Of a stretch of DNA of 64,000 bases, positions 29,962 to 40,328 are shown in pieces. The stretch lies in assembly GCA_028284325.1 (NCBI GenBank), contig JANQRX010000003.1, positions 248,001 through 312,000 on the forward strand, written 5' to 3'. Within the stretch, counting starts at the first letter, position 1; every line of letters begins with the position of its first letter. The notes under the pieces were generated by a model. That model was not told the origin of the DNA. It saw only the letters and a program-made list of their open reading frames with translations, and searched no databases. Position numbers and translations under genes: made by a program. This stretch comes from Bauldia sp. GTDB taxonomy: Bacteria; Pseudomonadota; Alphaproteobacteria; Rhizobiales; Kaistiaceae.

Positions 29962-30991
29962 TGTTATCGCGCTCGCTGAAGAGGCCGATCTGGTTCGCCG
30001 CCGGCGCGCCCTCGAGCCCGAGATGGGCGAAGGCCGAACCACTGAGCATGCGGCCGCGCGGCGTGCGCTGAACGAAACCAAGCTGGATCAGAAACGGCTC
30101 GACGATTTCCTCCAGGGCGTCCCGCGGCTCCGACAGCGCCGCCGAGATGGTCTCTATGCCCACCGGCCCGCCGCCGAAGCTCTCCGCAATCAGACCCAGA
30201 TAACGCCGGTCGAGCTGGTCGAGGCCGGCATGGTCGACATCGAGCCGCGCAAGCGCCCCGTCGGCGGTGGCGGCATCGACCGGACCACCCCCCTCGACCG
30301 ACGCGAAGTCGCGCACCCGACGCAGGAGCCGCGTGGCAATCCGCGGCGTGCCCCGTGACCGCTTGGCAATCTCGCTCGCGCCGTCGTCGGTGAGTTGGAC
30401 CCGCAGCACCCGGGCGGCGCGATGGACGATCGTTTCGAGATCGTCCACGTCGTAGAAGTTGAGCCGCACCGGAATGCCGAAGCGGTCGCGCAACGGCGTG
30501 GTCAGGAGCCCCAGCCGCGTGGTCGCGCCGACCAGGGTGAACTTCGCCAGCCCGATCTTGACCGAGCGCGCCGCCGGTCCCTCCCCGATGATCAGATCGA
30601 GCTCGAAATCCTCCAGCGCCGGATAGAGGATTTCCTCCACGGCCGGCGACAGGCGATGGATCTCGTCGATGAACAGGACGTCACGCTCCTCCAGATTGGT
30701 GAGCAGGGCGGCAAGGTCACCGGCCTTGGCGATCACCGGCCCCGACGTTGCGCGGAAATTGACGCCGAGTTCACGCGCGACGATCTGCGCCAGCGTCGTC
30801 TTGCCGAGCCCCGGAGGCCCCACGAACAGGACATGGTCCAGCGCCTCGGCGCGCGACCGGGCGGCATCGATGAACACCTTGAGATTGTCGCAGGCCTGCT
30901 TCTGGCCCACGAACTCGGACAGGCGTTGCGGGCGCAGATGGACGTCGTCGCGGTCGTCACCGCTTTCGTCTGGCGAGACGACGCGGTTCAC
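29951..30991 (-). CDS. ruvB: Holliday junction branch migration helicase RuvB
   Basis: A 346-residue AAA+ ATPase that drives branch migration with RuvA. It starts with the family hallmark [12 protein letters not shown]. Walker [13 protein letters not shown] is near 60-71, Walker [12 protein letters not shown] near 109-119, and the sensor and arginine-finger segment [16 protein letters not shown] follows. The winged-helix DNA-binding domain is at the C-terminus ([13 protein letters not shown]). The gene is separated from ruvA by a rightward DksA-type gene, so it probably has its own promoter. Confidence 0.97.
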   Translation of the reverse strand: MNRVVSPDESGDDRDDVHLRPQRLSEFVGQKQACDNLKVFIDAARSRAEALDHVLFVGPPGLGKTTLAQIVARELGVNFRATSGPVIAKAGDLAALLTNLEERDVLFIDEIHRLSPAVEEILYPALEDFELDLIIGEGPAARSVKIGLAKFTLVGATTRLGLLTTPLRDRFGIPVRLNFYDVDDLETIVHRAARVLRVQLTDDGASEIAKRSRGTPRIATRLLRRVRDFASVEGGGPVDAATADGALARLDVDHAGLDQLDRRYLGLIAESFGGGPVGIETISAALSEPRDALEEIVEPFLIQLGFVQRTPRGRMLSGSAFAHLGLEGAPAANQIGLFSERDNSGE

Positions 30992-31041
30992 GGCGCCCGC
31001 TCCGTTCGACCGGTCGGAATTGCGGCGCTACATTGCTGCGT

Positions 31042-31383
31042 ATGACCGACGATGACGCCAGCATCGTGCAGCGACTCGAGGCGTTGCGCCGCGAACTCGC
31101 CGACCTCAGCGAGCGGACATCCGACGATCGCGCCGCTGTCACCCTCGACCAGCAGAGCGTCGGCCGCCTCTCGCGCATGGACGCCCTCCAGGCGCAAGCC
31201 ATGGCCAAGGCCGCCGACGAGCGCCGACGACTCGAAATCGCCCGGATCGACGCCGCCATACGCCGCGTCGGCGAGGGCACCTACGGTCTCTGCCTGAACT
31301 GCGAGGAGGACATCGAGCCGGGACGGCTGGAGGTCGACCCGGCCGCGACCCTGTGCGTGACCTGTGCGCGCAATCGCGGCTGA
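31042..31383 (+). CDS. DksA/TraR-type zinc-finger protein
   Basis: A 113-residue protein. Residues 1-75 are helical and charged, like the coiled-coil hairpin of DksA (LEALRRELADLSERTSDDR). Residues about 88-110 form a C4 zinc finger (CLNC, 17 residues, CVTC) with the typical GEGTYGLC lead-in. DksA-family proteins enter the RNA polymerase secondary channel and modulate transcription with ppGpp. The DxxDxA acidic tip of true DksA is not clear here, so it may be a TraR-like or YbiI-like relative. ATG 31042 is preferred to TTG 31033. It sits on the opposite strand between ruvB and ruvA. Confidence 0.85.
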   Translation: MTDDDASIVQRLEALRRELADLSERTSDDRAAVTLDQQSVGRLSRMDALQAQAMAKAADERRRLEIARIDAAIRRVGEGTYGLCLNCEEDIEPGRLEVDPAATLCVTCARNRG

Positions 31384-31391
31384 AGCACGGC

Positions 31392-32009
31392 TCATCGCGC
31401 GAGTTCCTTGAGCGCCAGCCGTATCAGGTCTTCGGTCGCGGGCGTTTCGTCCTGCACGCGCGCGACGGCCGCCACGGCGGCGCTTGCCTGCACCTGGGCG
31501 TAACCCAGATTGACCAGCGCGGAGACGGCGTCGGCCAGTGGCCGCGGCGCACTGGCTTCGGCGATGCCGGCCTGCAGCGAGACCACGGCCGGGTCGGCAC
31601 TGGAGTACTCCGGCGCCTTGTCCTTCAGCTCCGCCACGACGCGCTCCGCCACCTTCTTGCCCACCCCCGGCGCCCGCGACAGCGCCGCGCGGTCCTGCAA
31701 CGCGATCGCCGACGCGAGATCGCCCGGCGGCATGGTGCCAAGGATCGCCAACGCCACCCGCGCGCCCACACCCTGCACCGTCTGGAGCAGGCGAAACCAT
31801 TCGCGTTCCAGATCGTTGGCGAAACCGTACAGGCGAATGACGTCGTCGCGAAGATAGGTTTCGATCGACAGCGCCGCGGCTTCGCCGACGCCCGGCAAGG
31901 ATTGCAAGGTCCGCGGCGAACAGTGCACCTGGTAACCGACGCCGTTGACGTCGATGATCGCCCAGTCGAGCCCGTAGGAATCGACGACGCCCTTAAGCTT
32001 GCCGATCAT
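31392..32009 (-). CDS. ruvA: Holliday junction DNA-binding protein RuvA
   Basis: A 205-residue protein that grips the four-way junction as a tetramer. The N-terminal OB fold starts [13 protein letters not shown]. Tandem helix-hairpin-helix motifs follow ([32 protein letters not shown]). A flexible linker leads to domain III (about 155-205), which contacts RuvB. Its ATG overlaps the ruvC stop by four bases (ATGA), so the two are translated together. Confidence 0.96.
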   Translation of the reverse strand: MIGKLKGVVDSYGLDWAIIDVNGVGYQVHCSPRTLQSLPGVGEAAALSIETYLRDDVIRLYGFANDLEREWFRLLQTVQGVGARVALAILGTMPPGDLASAIALQDRAALSRAPGVGKKVAERVVAELKDKAPEYSSADPAVVSLQAGIAEASAPRPLADAVSALVNLGYAQVQASAAVAAVARVQDETPATEDLIRLALKELAR

Positions 32010-32509
32010 GATGCCGCTCTCGCCAGCGCTGTCTGTCGGCGGTGGGCGTGTGTGATGGCGATCGCCAGCGCGTCGGCCGCATCGTCGCTGTCGAAGTCGG
32101 CGCGCGGCAGCAGCACGCGCACCATCGCCCTGATCTGCCGCTTGTCGGCGTGGCCCGCGCCGACCACCGCCTTCTTGACCTCGTTGGGGGCGTACTCGGC
32201 CACGGCCAGGCCGGCCCGCGCCGGCACCAGGAGCGCGATGCCGCGCGCCTGACCGAGCTTCAGGGTCGCCGTCGCATCGCGATTGACGAAGGTCTGCTCC
32301 ACCGCCGCCTCGTCCGGCGACCAGGCCCGCACCACATCGTCGAGCCCGTCATGAAGGGCGCGGAGCCGCGCGGCCAGATCACCGGTGGTCGGCGCGCGCA
32401 CCGTGCCGGCCGCCTCGAAAGCCAGCGCGTTGCCGGTGATCCTGACCACGCCCCAGCCGGTGGCGCGCAGGCCCGGATCGACGCCCAGGATGCGAATCGC
32501 CGGTGTCAT
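32006..32509 (-). CDS. ruvC: Holliday junction resolvase RuvC
   Basis: A 167-residue endonuclease. The catalytic acids are Asp11 ([15 protein letters not shown]), the glutamate in DEAAVEQ, and the pair in [16 protein letters not shown] near the C-terminus. It cuts junctions symmetrically in complex with RuvAB. I use ATG 32509; a TTG nine bases upstream is weaker. It starts the ruvCA pair, 51 bases downstream of yebC. Confidence 0.95.
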   Translation of the reverse strand: MTPAIRILGVDPGLRATGWGVVRITGNALAFEAAGTVRAPTTGDLAARLRALHDGLDDVVRAWSPDEAAVEQTFVNRDATATLKLGQARGIALLVPARAGLAVAEYAPNEVKKAVVGAGHADKRQIRAMVRVLLPRADFDSDDAADALAIAITHAHRRQTALARAAS

Positions 32510-32560
32510 GACGGACAAGGCGTACCGCCGGCCGGGCCGATAGGCCAGCGCCCGCGAGCT

Positions 32561-33310
32561 TCAGGCCGCCGTCAGCCTCTCCAGGATGTCGTCAGCGACC
32601 TGGAAGTTCGAGTAGACCTGCTGCACGTCGTCGTCGTCATCGAGCGCGGCGATCAGCTTCAGCATCGTCGACGCCTTGTCCTCGTCGAGATCGGTCATGG
32701 TCTGCGGCCGCCAGATCGGCCGTACCGTCCCGGCCTCGCCCAGCGTTCCCTCCAGCGCCCTGGCGACATCGCCGAGATCGGCGAACGCACAGTAGATCGC
32801 GTGGTTCTCGTCGTCGCTCTGCACGTCCTCGGCGCCGGCGTCGATGGCGGCTTCGAAAACGGTCTCGGCGTCGCCGGCGCTGGCCGGATAGATGATCTCG
32901 CCGACGCGATCGAACATGAAGCCGACCGAGCCGGTCTCGCCCAACGAGCCGCCGAACTTGCCGAAGCACGCGCGCACGGCGCTGGCGGTGCGATTGCGAT
33001 TGTCGGTCAGCGCCTCGACAATCACCGCCACGCCGCCGGGTCCGTAGCCCTCGTAGCGGATCTCGTCATAGTTCTCGCCGTCAGCGTCGGTCGCCTTCCT
33101 GATCGCCCGCTCGATATTGTCCTTGGGCATGTTCTCTGCGCGCGCGTTCTGGATCGCCAGCCGCAGGCGCGGGTTCATGTCCGGGTCCGGCATGCCCAGC
33201 TTCGCCGCGACGGTGATCTCGCGGGCGAGCTTGGAGAAGATCTTGGAGCGCTTGGCGTCGGCCGCGCCCTTCTTGTGCATGATGTTCTTGAATTTCGAGT
33301 GGCCGGCCAT
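32561..33310 (-). CDS. yebC: YebC/PmpR-family regulator
   Basis: A 249-residue protein beginning with the invariant [18 protein letters not shown]. It includes [13 protein letters not shown] and [20 protein letters not shown]. The family has been described as DNA-binding transcriptional regulators and, more recently, as a factor that relieves ribosome stalling at proline runs (YebC and mitochondrial TACO1). That role may matter here because TolA, about 5 kb away, has a 146-residue Pro-Glu tract. The gene order yebC-ruvC-ruvA is conserved. Confidence 0.95.
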   Translation of the reverse strand: MAGHSKFKNIMHKKGAADAKRSKIFSKLAREITVAAKLGMPDPDMNPRLRLAIQNARAENMPKDNIERAIRKATDADGENYDEIRYEGYGPGGVAVIVEALTDNRNRTASAVRACFGKFGGSLGETGSVGFMFDRVGEIIYPASAGDAETVFEAAIDAGAEDVQSDDENHAIYCAFADLGDVARALEGTLGEAGTVRPIWRPQTMTDLDEDKASTMLKLIAALDDDDDVQQVYSNFQVADDILERLTAA

Positions 33311-33420
33311 GACGGTGTCCGCTCCCGATGAGGCTGAAGGGGGTCGCCCGCGCGCCCGGCGCGCTTATACGACCGCGGCCCGGCGAAAGGAACCCGCGGG
33401 TATCGGCGAGAAGTCCGGGA

Positions 33421-34242
33421 CTACGCCCAGAAACCCGGCGTGACCGGCTCCAGCACGCCACCAAGCCGCAGCGGCGCGACGGCGGTGGCGAGGCCCGAAT
33501 CGTCGTCGATCTCCACTGCGAGCCCCGAGAGCGTCGCCGGCCCCGTCGCCGCCGAGAAGCGCTCGCCGGGCACCTTCTGCAGGAACCGCCGCAGCGGTTC
33601 CTCGGCGTTCATGCCGATCACCGAATGGTAGTCGCCGCACATACCGACATCGGTCATGTACGCGGTGCCCTGGGGCAGGACGCGATGGTCGGCCGTCGGG
33701 ATGTGAGTATGGGTACCGACCAGCAGCGACACCCGGCCGTCGACGAAATGCGCCAGCGCGTTCTTCTCGCTGGTCGTCTCACAATGAGCATCGATCACGA
33801 TCGCGTCCGCCTGCTCGCCGAGCGGACACGCCGCCAGCGCCTGCTCGACCGCCGCGAACGGATCGTCCAGCGCGTCCATGAACACGCGCCCCATGACGTT
33901 GACGACGAGAACCCGCGCGCCGTTGCGCGCATTGACCAGCACCGATCCGCGACCCGGCGTCCCGGCCGGATAGTTGATCGGTCGCAGGAACCGCTCCTGG
34001 CGTTCGGCAAAGACCAGGGCCTCGCGCTGGTCGAAGGCGTGGTTGCCGCTCGTCACGACATCGGCGCCCGCCGCCAGGACCGACTGCAGGATCTCCTCGG
34101 TGATACCGAATCCGCCGGCGGCGTTCTCGCCGTTGACGACGACGAAGTCGAGGGCGTGATCGTCGATCAGACCGGGAAGCCGGTCGAGCACCGCCCGCCG
34201 GCCGGAACGGCCGACGATATCGCCAAGAAAAAGCAGTCTCAC
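33421..34242 (-). CDS. YmdB-type metallophosphoesterase
   Basis: A 273-residue calcineurin-like phosphoesterase of the TIGR00282/YmdB family. Metal ligands include Asp8 (FLGDIVG), VVVNGENAAGGFG, VTSGNHAFD, VIDAHCETTSEK and VGTHTHIPTADHR. B. subtilis YmdB hydrolyses cyclic nucleotides (2',3'-cNMP). The GTG at 34242 overlaps the cyclo-ligase stop by four bases (GTGA) and gives the standard MRLLFLGD start. It ends an operon-like run from zapA through 6S RNA and the cyclo-ligase. Confidence 0.92.
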   Translation of the reverse strand: MRLLFLGDIVGRSGRRAVLDRLPGLIDDHALDFVVVNGENAAGGFGITEEILQSVLAAGADVVTSGNHAFDQREALVFAERQERFLRPINYPAGTPGRGSVLVNARNGARVLVVNVMGRVFMDALDDPFAAVEQALAACPLGEQADAIVIDAHCETTSEKNALAHFVDGRVSLLVGTHTHIPTADHRVLPQGTAYMTDVGMCGDYHSVIGMNAEEPLRRFLQKVPGERFSAATGPATLSGLAVEIDDDSGLATAVAPLRLGGVLEPVTPGFWA

Positions 34243-34844
34243 GCTGCCCCCCAAGATCGCGCCGGATCGGACACCAGGATGACCTCTACGTCGGTGGCCA
34301 CGGCGTCAAGGGCGATATCGTGCGGCTGTCGCGGCACCGAGGCCACCTCCTGCCGACTGAAGGCCAGCCCGAGCAGGAAGGGCGCGGCACCCGCCGCCCG
34401 CATCGCCGCAACCGTCCGGTCATAGTGCCCTGCGCCGTAGCCCAGACGGCCGCCCTCGCGATCGAATGCCAGCAGCGGCACGATGATGGTATCCGGTCGC
34501 ACGGTCGGCGCGCCCGGCGTCGGCGCCCTCGTGCCGAAGGATTCGTCGATCAGGGCGTCGCCGGAGCGATGGCGTCGGAACGTCATCGTGGTCCTGTCGA
34601 CGACCGCCGGCAGCGCGCCCTCCAGGCCTTCCTCCTCGATCCAGACGCGCAACGGTGCCGGATCGAGTTCGCTGCCGATCGCCAGATACGTCGAAACACA
34701 GGTCGGCGGGCGCAGTTGGAGAAACGCGATCGCCCGGCGACAGGCCGCATCGGACGCCTCCCGCCGCCAGGCAGGGTCGAGAGCGTCGCGCATGGAGCGC
34801 GCCCGCTGCCGCAGGCTCTGCTTGGTGGCGTCCGGACCGCTCAT
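34239..34844 (-). CDS. 5-formyltetrahydrofolate cyclo-ligase
   Basis: A 201-residue enzyme that returns 5-formyl-THF to 5,10-methenyl-THF with ATP. The N-terminal basic helix (KQSLRQRARSMRDAL) and the C-terminal motif GGRLGYGAGHYDRT, which forms the ATP/Mg site, are diagnostic. It is the ygfA/fau gene that lies downstream of 6S RNA in very many proteobacteria, which supports both calls. Confidence 0.94.
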   Translation of the reverse strand: MSGPDATKQSLRQRARSMRDALDPAWRREASDAACRRAIAFLQLRPPTCVSTYLAIGSELDPAPLRVWIEEEGLEGALPAVVDRTTMTFRRHRSGDALIDESFGTRAPTPGAPTVRPDTIIVPLLAFDREGGRLGYGAGHYDRTVAAMRAAGAAPFLLGLAFSRQEVASVPRQPHDIALDAVATDVEVILVSDPARSWGAA

Positions 34845-34881
34845 CTAGCCGGCCGCACCGGTGCGCAAGATCGAAGGATGG

Positions 34882-35043
34882 ACAAGCGAAGCCGCATCGC
34901 CGGTGGAGAACGTCGATCCCGGAGACCTACGAAGTAGGTGGGCGCCGTGTGAACCAGCCCACGAGCCGGCCCAGGGACAGCTCCCTGAAGGATCGGTAAG
35001 GCCCCGGGTATGCTGTCTCCTGCCGGGCCATGCAGCCTCGCCA
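34882..35043 (-). ncRNA. ssrS: 6S RNA
   Basis: Between zapA and the cyclo-ligase, the minus strand can form a long rod. The closing stem pairs GCGAGGCUGCAU near the 5' end (35042-35030) with AUGCGGCUUCGC near the 3' end (34897-34886), with two G-U pairs. The 3' half contains ACACGGCGCCCACCUACUUC followed by GUAGGU, a segment typical of alphaproteobacterial 6S RNA. 6S RNA binds the sigma-70 holoenzyme by mimicking open promoter DNA. A TATATC -10 element lies just upstream (35055-35050). Ends are estimated from pairing, plus or minus about 10 bases. Confidence 0.88.
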
Positions 35044-35085
35044 GCCGGAGATATAGAGAACACCCGAGCCGGCCGCCAGCCTGAT

Positions 35086-35463
35086 TTAATCCGAGGGAGC
35101 ACCGGCGCCGTTGGCGAGGCGCTCCGCGAGCGCATCAACCCGCTCGGCTACGGAATCGACGATCCGCACGAGATTCTGCTCCATGGCCGCCTCCCGCTCG
35201 GCGACCTCGCCGCGGGCCTGCTGCACCGTCTCGACCTCCGCCCGCACATCCTCGATGCGCTGGTTCATTTCCTTCAGCCGGTCGGCAAGCGTGATGGCGG
35301 CCATCACCGCCAGGCGCTGGTCGCCGATCTCGCCGAACTGTTCGCGTAGGTCGGCGATCGTCAGGTCAACCTGATGGGCAAGGCCGTTCAGGTGGTCCTC
35401 CTGACCGTCTTCACACGCGATGCGGTAGGACCGACCGCCGATGGTGACGTTGACCTGGGCCAT
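35086..35463 (-). CDS. zapA: Cell division protein ZapA
   Basis: A 125-residue protein that bundles FtsZ filaments. The N-terminal head (MAQVNVTIGGRSYRIACEDGQEDHL) is diagnostic. It leads into a long coiled coil (about 40-110) with LADRLKEMNQRIEDVRAEVE. ATG 35463 is chosen because the head begins there. The order DUF4164-zapA-ssrS-cyclo-ligase is classic for alphaproteobacteria. Confidence 0.95.
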   Translation of the reverse strand: MAQVNVTIGGRSYRIACEDGQEDHLNGLAHQVDLTIADLREQFGEIGDQRLAVMAAITLADRLKEMNQRIEDVRAEVETVQQARGEVAEREAAMEQNLVRIVDSVAERVDALAERLANGAGAPSD

Positions 35464-35479
35464 AGCGCATCGAGCGGCC

Positions 35480-35761
35480 TCACGCCTGATGGCGGGCCAG
35501 CACCTCCCGGATGGTTTCCATGGCGGCAACGAGGCGGGTCGAGACCTCGCGATTGACTGATTCCAGCCTCGCCGAGCGTCCCTCGGCCTCGTCCAGCGCC
35601 TGGGCCAGTCGCGACCGGTCGACGCCAAGCTGATGGAGCGTATCCTCCAGCCCGAACGCTGCCTGCAACTTTTCGCCGTGCCCTTCGACCGCCGACTCCA
35701 GATGGCGCAAGGCGCCCTCGAGCCGCTGCAGGGCATCGGAAACGGGAGGGGAATCGGTCAT
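35480..35761 (-). CDS. DUF4164 coiled-coil protein
   Basis: A 93-residue protein, almost entirely a predicted coiled coil (DALQRLEGALRHLESAVEGH, then SRLAQALDEAEGRSARLESV). It sits 16 bases upstream of zapA on the same strand. Alphaproteobacteria usually have a small DUF4164-type protein at this point. The context suggests a partner of ZapA in division, somewhat like ZapB; this is inference. ATG 35761 is chosen because the conserved part follows it. Confidence 0.8.
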   Translation of the reverse strand: MTDSPPVSDALQRLEGALRHLESAVEGHGEKLQAAFGLEDTLHQLGVDRSRLAQALDEAEGRSARLESVNREVSTRLVAAMETIREVLARHQA

Positions 35762-35932
35762 CGACGGTATCGCTTCGATTGCCGCAAACTCGTACCACGC
35801 CGACGCCTCCACGCACCGGCCGGAAGCCCGCGAATCAAGCCCCCACTGGCATGTCATCGGACATTAGGCGGGCGCCCGCAGCGCCGTCAATGGCCGCCCT
35901 GATCCCGCCCCGGTCGGCCCGGAAACGCCGCG

Positions 35933-35960
35933 TTGACTCGGCAACCCGACCTGCTATGTG
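35933..35960 (+). promoter_or_regulatory. Candidate promoter of the tkt-gap-pgk-fba run
   Basis: TTGACT (35933-35938), a 16-base spacer and TATGTG (35955-35960) resemble a sigma-70 promoter. It lies about 90 bases upstream of the transketolase start in the 287-base divergent interval with the DUF4164 gene. Nothing else in that interval stands out. Confidence 0.45.
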
Positions 35961-36048
35961 TGGCCGCGCTTTGATCCACCGACCCGCAGCGGCAACGCTT
36001 CGGGCGGCTGCCCGGCGCACTCTCCCGCCTACTGACGACGGTTGATCG

Positions 36049-38040
36049 ATGTCTGAAGTCAATCACGAACTCATGGCCAATGCGATCCGTGCGTTGGCGA
36101 TGGACGCCGTCGAGCAGGCGAAGTCCGGGCATCCGGGCATGCCCATGGGCACGGCCGATATCGCGACCGTGCTGTTCACGAAGTTTCTGCGCTTCGACCC
36201 CACCGATCCGGCGTGGCCGGATCGCGATCGTTTTGTGCTGTCGGCCGGCCACGGGTCGATGCTCCTGTATTCGCTGCTCTATCTGCTCGGCGTCGAGGAG
36301 ATGTCGATCGACGAACTGCGGCGGTTCCGGCAACTCGGATCGCGCACGGCCGGTCACCCGGAATTCGGCCACGCACCCGGTATCGAGACCACCACGGGTC
36401 CGCTTGGCCAGGGTCTGGCCAACGCCGTCGGCATGGCGCTCGCCGAACGCATCCTCAACGCCCGCTACGGTGACCATCTCGTCGACCACCGCACCTACGT
36501 CATCGCCTCCGACGGCGACCTGATGGAGGGGATCAGCCACGAGGCGATCTCCATCGCCGGGCACCTCGGCCTTTCGCGCTTGATCGTCCTGTTCGATGAC
36601 AACGGCATCTCCATCGACGGCCCGCTGAGCCTGGCCGAATCCGGTGACCAGCTTGCCCGCTTCCGCGCCGCCGGCTGGGCGGCCGTCGCCGTTGACGGTC
36701 ACGCACCCGACGAGATCGCGGCGGCACTGGAGCAGGCACAGACCAGCGATCAGCCCACCCTGATCGCCTGCCGCACGGTGATCGGCAAGGGCGCGCCCAA
36801 CAAGGCGGGCACGGCGGCCGCGCACGGCGCCCCGCTCGGCGGCGACGAGATCGCCGGCGCCCGCGCCAATCTCGACTGGCCGCACCCGCCGTTCGAGATT
36901 CCGGCGGAAATCAGGGACGCCTGGCGCATTGCCGGCTTGAAATCCGGCCACGTGCGCAAGGAGTGGAAGGCCCGGCTGGCCGCCGCCGACAGCGAGGTCC
37001 GCGGCGAATTTCTTCGCTGCGCCCGAGGCGGCCTGCCGGCGGGCCTCGGCGAGGCGATCGCCGCCTACAAGCAGACCCTGTCCGCCGACCAGCCCAAGGT
37101 CGCCACCCGCAAGGCCTCGGAGATGGCGCTCAACATCATCAATCCGGTGGTCACCGAGATGATTGGCGGTTCGGCCGACCTCACCGGTTCCAACAACACC
37201 CGGTCCGAGGGCCTGGCGACAATTGCGCCCGGAGACTTCGCCGGTCGCTATGTTCACTGGGGTGTGCGCGAACACGGCATGGTCGGCGCCCTCAACGGCA
37301 TGGCGCTGCATGGCGGACTCGTGCCCTACAGCGGCACCTTCCTGGTCTTCTCCGATTACTGCCGCCCGTCGCTCCGGCTCGCCGCCCTCATGGGCCAGCG
37401 TGTGATCCTGGCGCTCACCCACGACTCGATCGGGCTCGGCGAGGATGGCCCCACCCATCAGCCGGTCGAGCATCTGGCCGCGCTCCGCTCGATCCCCAAC
37501 CTCAACGTCTTCCGGCCCGCCGACGTCGTCGAAACCGTCGAGTGCTGGCAACTTGCCCTGGAGGCCGACGACGCGCCGAGCGTGCTCGCCCTCACCCGCC
37601 AGGGCCTGCCGACCCTGCGCGTGGAGCACACCGCCACCAATCGCTGTGCCCGCGGCGCCTACGAGCTTGCCGGCGTCGACGGCGATGCCAGTGTCAGCCT
37701 TTTCGCCAGCGGCTCGGAAGTCGAGATCGCCATGGCGGCCCGCGATATCCTCAACCGGGCCGGTCATCCGACCCGCGTCGTGTCGGTGCCCTGTTTCGAG
37801 CTGTTCGAGGCGGCCAGCGAAGACTATCGCGCCGAGGTGCTGGGGAGCGCGCCGGTGCGGGTCGGCATCGAGGCGGCGGTCCGGCAGGGATGGGATCGCA
37901 TCATCGGCGACGAGGGGATCTTCGTCGGCATGACCGGTTTCGGGGGCAGCGCCCCCTACACACAACTGTACGAGAAATTCGGCATCACCGCCGAGGCTGT
38001 CGCCGACGCAGCCATTCGCCGGCTCGGGGAACTCGCCTGA
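36049..38040 (+). CDS. tkt: Transketolase
   Basis: A 663-residue thiamine-diphosphate enzyme of the pentose phosphate pathway that moves two-carbon units between sugars. The N-terminal half has [12 protein letters not shown], the invariant histidines, and the TPP/Mg motif [13 protein letters not shown] at about 154-166. The central domain carries [17 protein letters not shown]. The C-terminal domain ends in a transketolase-C fold. Length fits bacterial Tkt rather than DXS. It starts a rightward metabolic run. Confidence 0.96.
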   Translation: MSEVNHELMANAIRALAMDAVEQAKSGHPGMPMGTADIATVLFTKFLRFDPTDPAWPDRDRFVLSAGHGSMLLYSLLYLLGVEEMSIDELRRFRQLGSRTAGHPEFGHAPGIETTTGPLGQGLANAVGMALAERILNARYGDHLVDHRTYVIASDGDLMEGISHEAISIAGHLGLSRLIVLFDDNGISIDGPLSLAESGDQLARFRAAGWAAVAVDGHAPDEIAAALEQAQTSDQPTLIACRTVIGKGAPNKAGTAAAHGAPLGGDEIAGARANLDWPHPPFEIPAEIRDAWRIAGLKSGHVRKEWKARLAAADSEVRGEFLRCARGGLPAGLGEAIAAYKQTLSADQPKVATRKASEMALNIINPVVTEMIGGSADLTGSNNTRSEGLATIAPGDFAGRYVHWGVREHGMVGALNGMALHGGLVPYSGTFLVFSDYCRPSLRLAALMGQRVILALTHDSIGLGEDGPTHQPVEHLAALRSIPNLNVFRPADVVETVECWQLALEADDAPSVLALTRQGLPTLRVEHTATNRCARGAYELAGVDGDASVSLFASGSEVEIAMAARDILNRAGHPTRVVSVPCFELFEAASEDYRAEVLGSAPVRVGIEAAVRQGWDRIIGDEGIFVGMTGFGGSAPYTQLYEKFGITAEAVADAAIRRLGELA

Positions 38041-38083
38041 CCGACCGCCAAATCAACCCACACGGACTTCACGGGAAGCAACC

Positions 38084-39097
38084 ATGACCATCAACGTAGC
38101 GATCAACGGTTTCGGGCGCATTGGGCGTCTGGTCCTGCGGGCCATTCTTGAATCGGAGCGCAACGACCTGCGCGTTGTCGCGATCAACGATCTCGGACCA
38201 ACCGAGACCAACGCCCACCTTCTGCGGCGCGATTCCGTTCACGGCCGCTTCCCCGGCAAGATCGAGGCCACCGAGGATACGATCACCGTCAACGATGGCG
38301 ATCCCATCAAGGTCACGGCGGTCCGCGATCCGGCCGAACTGCCGCACGCCGAGCTCGGTGTCGACATCGCCCTGGAATGCACCGGCATCTTCAACTCCAA
38401 GGACAAGGCAAGCGCGCACCTGACCGCCGGTGCCAAGCGCGTGCTGGTCTCCGCGCCGGCGAGCGGCGCCGACATGACGGTGGTCTACGGCGTCAACGAC
38501 GATCAGTTGACCGGCGAGCACTTGGTCGTGTCGAACGCGTCGTGCACGACCAACTGCCTCGCGCCCGTCGCCTACGTCATGAACAACGCCTTCGGGATCG
38601 ACCACGGCTTCATGACGACGGTGCACTCCTACACCGGCGACCAGCCGACGCTCGATACGTTGCACAAGGATCTGTATCGCGCCCGCGCCGCGGCGATGAA
38701 CATCATCCCGACCTCGACAGGTGCAGCCCGCGCGGTCGGCCTGGTCCTGCCCGAACTCGCCGGCAAGCTCGACGGCACGGCCCTGCGCGTGCCGACGCCG
38801 AACGTCTCGCTGATCGACCTCAAGTTCGTCGCCAAGCGGCCGACCACCGTCGAGGAGGTCAACGAGGCCATCAAGGAGGCCGCGACGACCAATCGCCTCG
38901 CCGGCATTCTGAACTACACCGAGGAGAAGCTGGTCTCCAGCGACCTCAACCACGACGCGGCGTCGTCGACCTTCGCCCTCGACCAGACCAAGGTCATGGA
39001 AGGCACCTTCGTGCGGGTCGTAAGCTGGTACGACAACGAGTGGGGCTTCTCCAACCGCATGGCCGACACCGCGATCGCCATGGGACGTCATTTCTAG
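38084..39097 (+). CDS. gap: Glyceraldehyde-3-phosphate dehydrogenase
   Basis: A 337-residue tetrameric dehydrogenase. NAD binding is shown by INGFGRIGR at 7-15. The catalytic cysteine is Cys154 in SNASCTTNC, and His181 is its partner in [10 protein letters not shown]. Inorganic phosphate-site segments ([23 protein letters not shown]) are intact. It interconverts glyceraldehyde-3-phosphate and 1,3-bisphosphoglycerate. It is followed by pgk after 16 bases, the usual pairing. Confidence 0.97.
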   Translation: MTINVAINGFGRIGRLVLRAILESERNDLRVVAINDLGPTETNAHLLRRDSVHGRFPGKIEATEDTITVNDGDPIKVTAVRDPAELPHAELGVDIALECTGIFNSKDKASAHLTAGAKRVLVSAPASGADMTVVYGVNDDQLTGEHLVVSNASCTTNCLAPVAYVMNNAFGIDHGFMTTVHSYTGDQPTLDTLHKDLYRARAAAMNIIPTSTGAARAVGLVLPELAGKLDGTALRVPTPNVSLIDLKFVAKRPTTVEEVNEAIKEAATTNRLAGILNYTEEKLVSSDLNHDAASSTFALDQTKVMEGTFVRVVSWYDNEWGFSNRMADTAIAMGRHF

Positions 39098-39113
39098 CGC
39101 GGAGGGCCGCAGC

Positions 39114-40316
39114 ATGAGCGGGTTCCACACCCTCGATCACGCGGAACTCGCTGGCAAGCGTGTGCTGGTGCGCGTTGACCTCAACGTGCCCATGGCCGAC
39201 GGCCAAGTCACCGACGACACCCGCATTCGCGCGGTCGCCGATACAATACGCGACATCACCGCGCGTGGCGGCCGGGCGATCCTTCTCGCCCATTTCGGCC
39301 GGCCGAAGGGTTCGGCGAAGCCCGAATACTCGCTGGCGCCGGTGGCGCCGGCAGTCGCCACGGTGCTTGGTCGGCCGGTTGCCTTTGCGTCCGATTGTGT
39401 CGGTGAGGCGGCAGCCGCGGCCGTGGCGGCCATGCAGGACGGCGATGTGCTTCTCCTGGAGAATACCCGCTTCCACGCCGGCGAAGAGGCCAACGACAAA
39501 GCCTTCGCCCAGTCGCTGGCCGCCAACGGCGATCTGTTTGTCGGCGACGCCTTCTCCGCCTCACACCGCGCCCACGCATCCACCGTCGGGGTTGCCGACC
39601 ATCTTCCGGCGTTCGCCGGCCGCGCCATGCAGCGCGAACTCGAAGCGCTGAGCGCCGCACTCGCCGATCCGAAACATCCGGTGGTCGCGGTGGTCGGCGG
39701 CGCCAAGGTGTCGACCAAGATCGACGTGCTGGAGCATCTGGTGGCGAAGGTCGACGTGCTCGTGATCGGCGGCGGCATGGCCAACACGTTCCTGCTCGCC
39801 CGCGGGTTGGGCATCGGCAAGTCGCTGGCCGAGCCCGACCTTGCCGACACCGCGACACGCATCGCCGCGGCGGCCGAAGCCGCCGGATGCGAGATCGTAC
39901 TTCCGGTGGACGCGGTTGTCGCTTCAGCCCTTGAGCCGGGCGTGGAGACGGCAACGGTGCCGATCACCGATGTCCCCGCGGGGCAGATGATCCTCGACGT
40001 CGGACCGGGCACGGTCGACGCGATCACCGAACGCTTCGACCGCGCGGCCACCATCGTCTGGAACGGTCCCCTGGGCGCCTTCGAGATCCACCCCTTCGAT
40101 GCCGCGACCGTCGCGGCGGCGCGCCGGGCCGCGGATCACACAGCGTCCGGCGAGGTCCTCACCGTTGCCGGCGGCGGGGATACCGTGGCGGCCCTGCGCC
40201 ACGCCGGCGCGGCCGAGGCTTTCTCGTTCGTGTCGACCGCCGGCGGCGCCTTCCTCGAATGGCTGGAGGGGCGCGCCCTGCCCGGCGTCGAAGTACTGCG
40301 AAGCGACGGAACGTAA
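39114..40316 (+). CDS. pgk: Phosphoglycerate kinase
   Basis: A 400-residue two-domain kinase that makes ATP from 1,3-bisphosphoglycerate. [11 protein letters not shown] near residues 16-26 and [10 protein letters not shown] are substrate-binding. The hinge and ATP site include [25 protein letters not shown], and the C-terminal [13 protein letters not shown]. Spacing to fba is 12 bases, which supports one operon. Confidence 0.97.
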   Translation: MSGFHTLDHAELAGKRVLVRVDLNVPMADGQVTDDTRIRAVADTIRDITARGGRAILLAHFGRPKGSAKPEYSLAPVAPAVATVLGRPVAFASDCVGEAAAAAVAAMQDGDVLLLENTRFHAGEEANDKAFAQSLAANGDLFVGDAFSASHRAHASTVGVADHLPAFAGRAMQRELEALSAALADPKHPVVAVVGGAKVSTKIDVLEHLVAKVDVLVIGGGMANTFLLARGLGIGKSLAEPDLADTATRIAAAAEAAGCEIVLPVDAVVASALEPGVETATVPITDVPAGQMILDVGPGTVDAITERFDRAATIVWNGPLGAFEIHPFDAATVAAARRAADHTASGEVLTVAGGGDTVAALRHAGAAEAFSFVSTAGGAFLEWLEGRALPGVEVLRSDGT

Positions 40317-40328
40317 CGGAGGCGGAGA

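Noticed and set aside
29951-30081. Extended N-terminus of YbgC from an upstream ATG
   Set aside because: The extension overlaps the ruvB coding sequence, has an Arg/Ser-rich shadow composition and makes the protein 40 residues too long.
35887-37965. A 692-codon open frame on the minus strand opposite transketolase
   Set aside because: It is the antisense shadow of tkt in GC-rich DNA; the tkt frame has full family motifs, and the antisense translation is low-complexity and Gly/Ala/Arg-rich.
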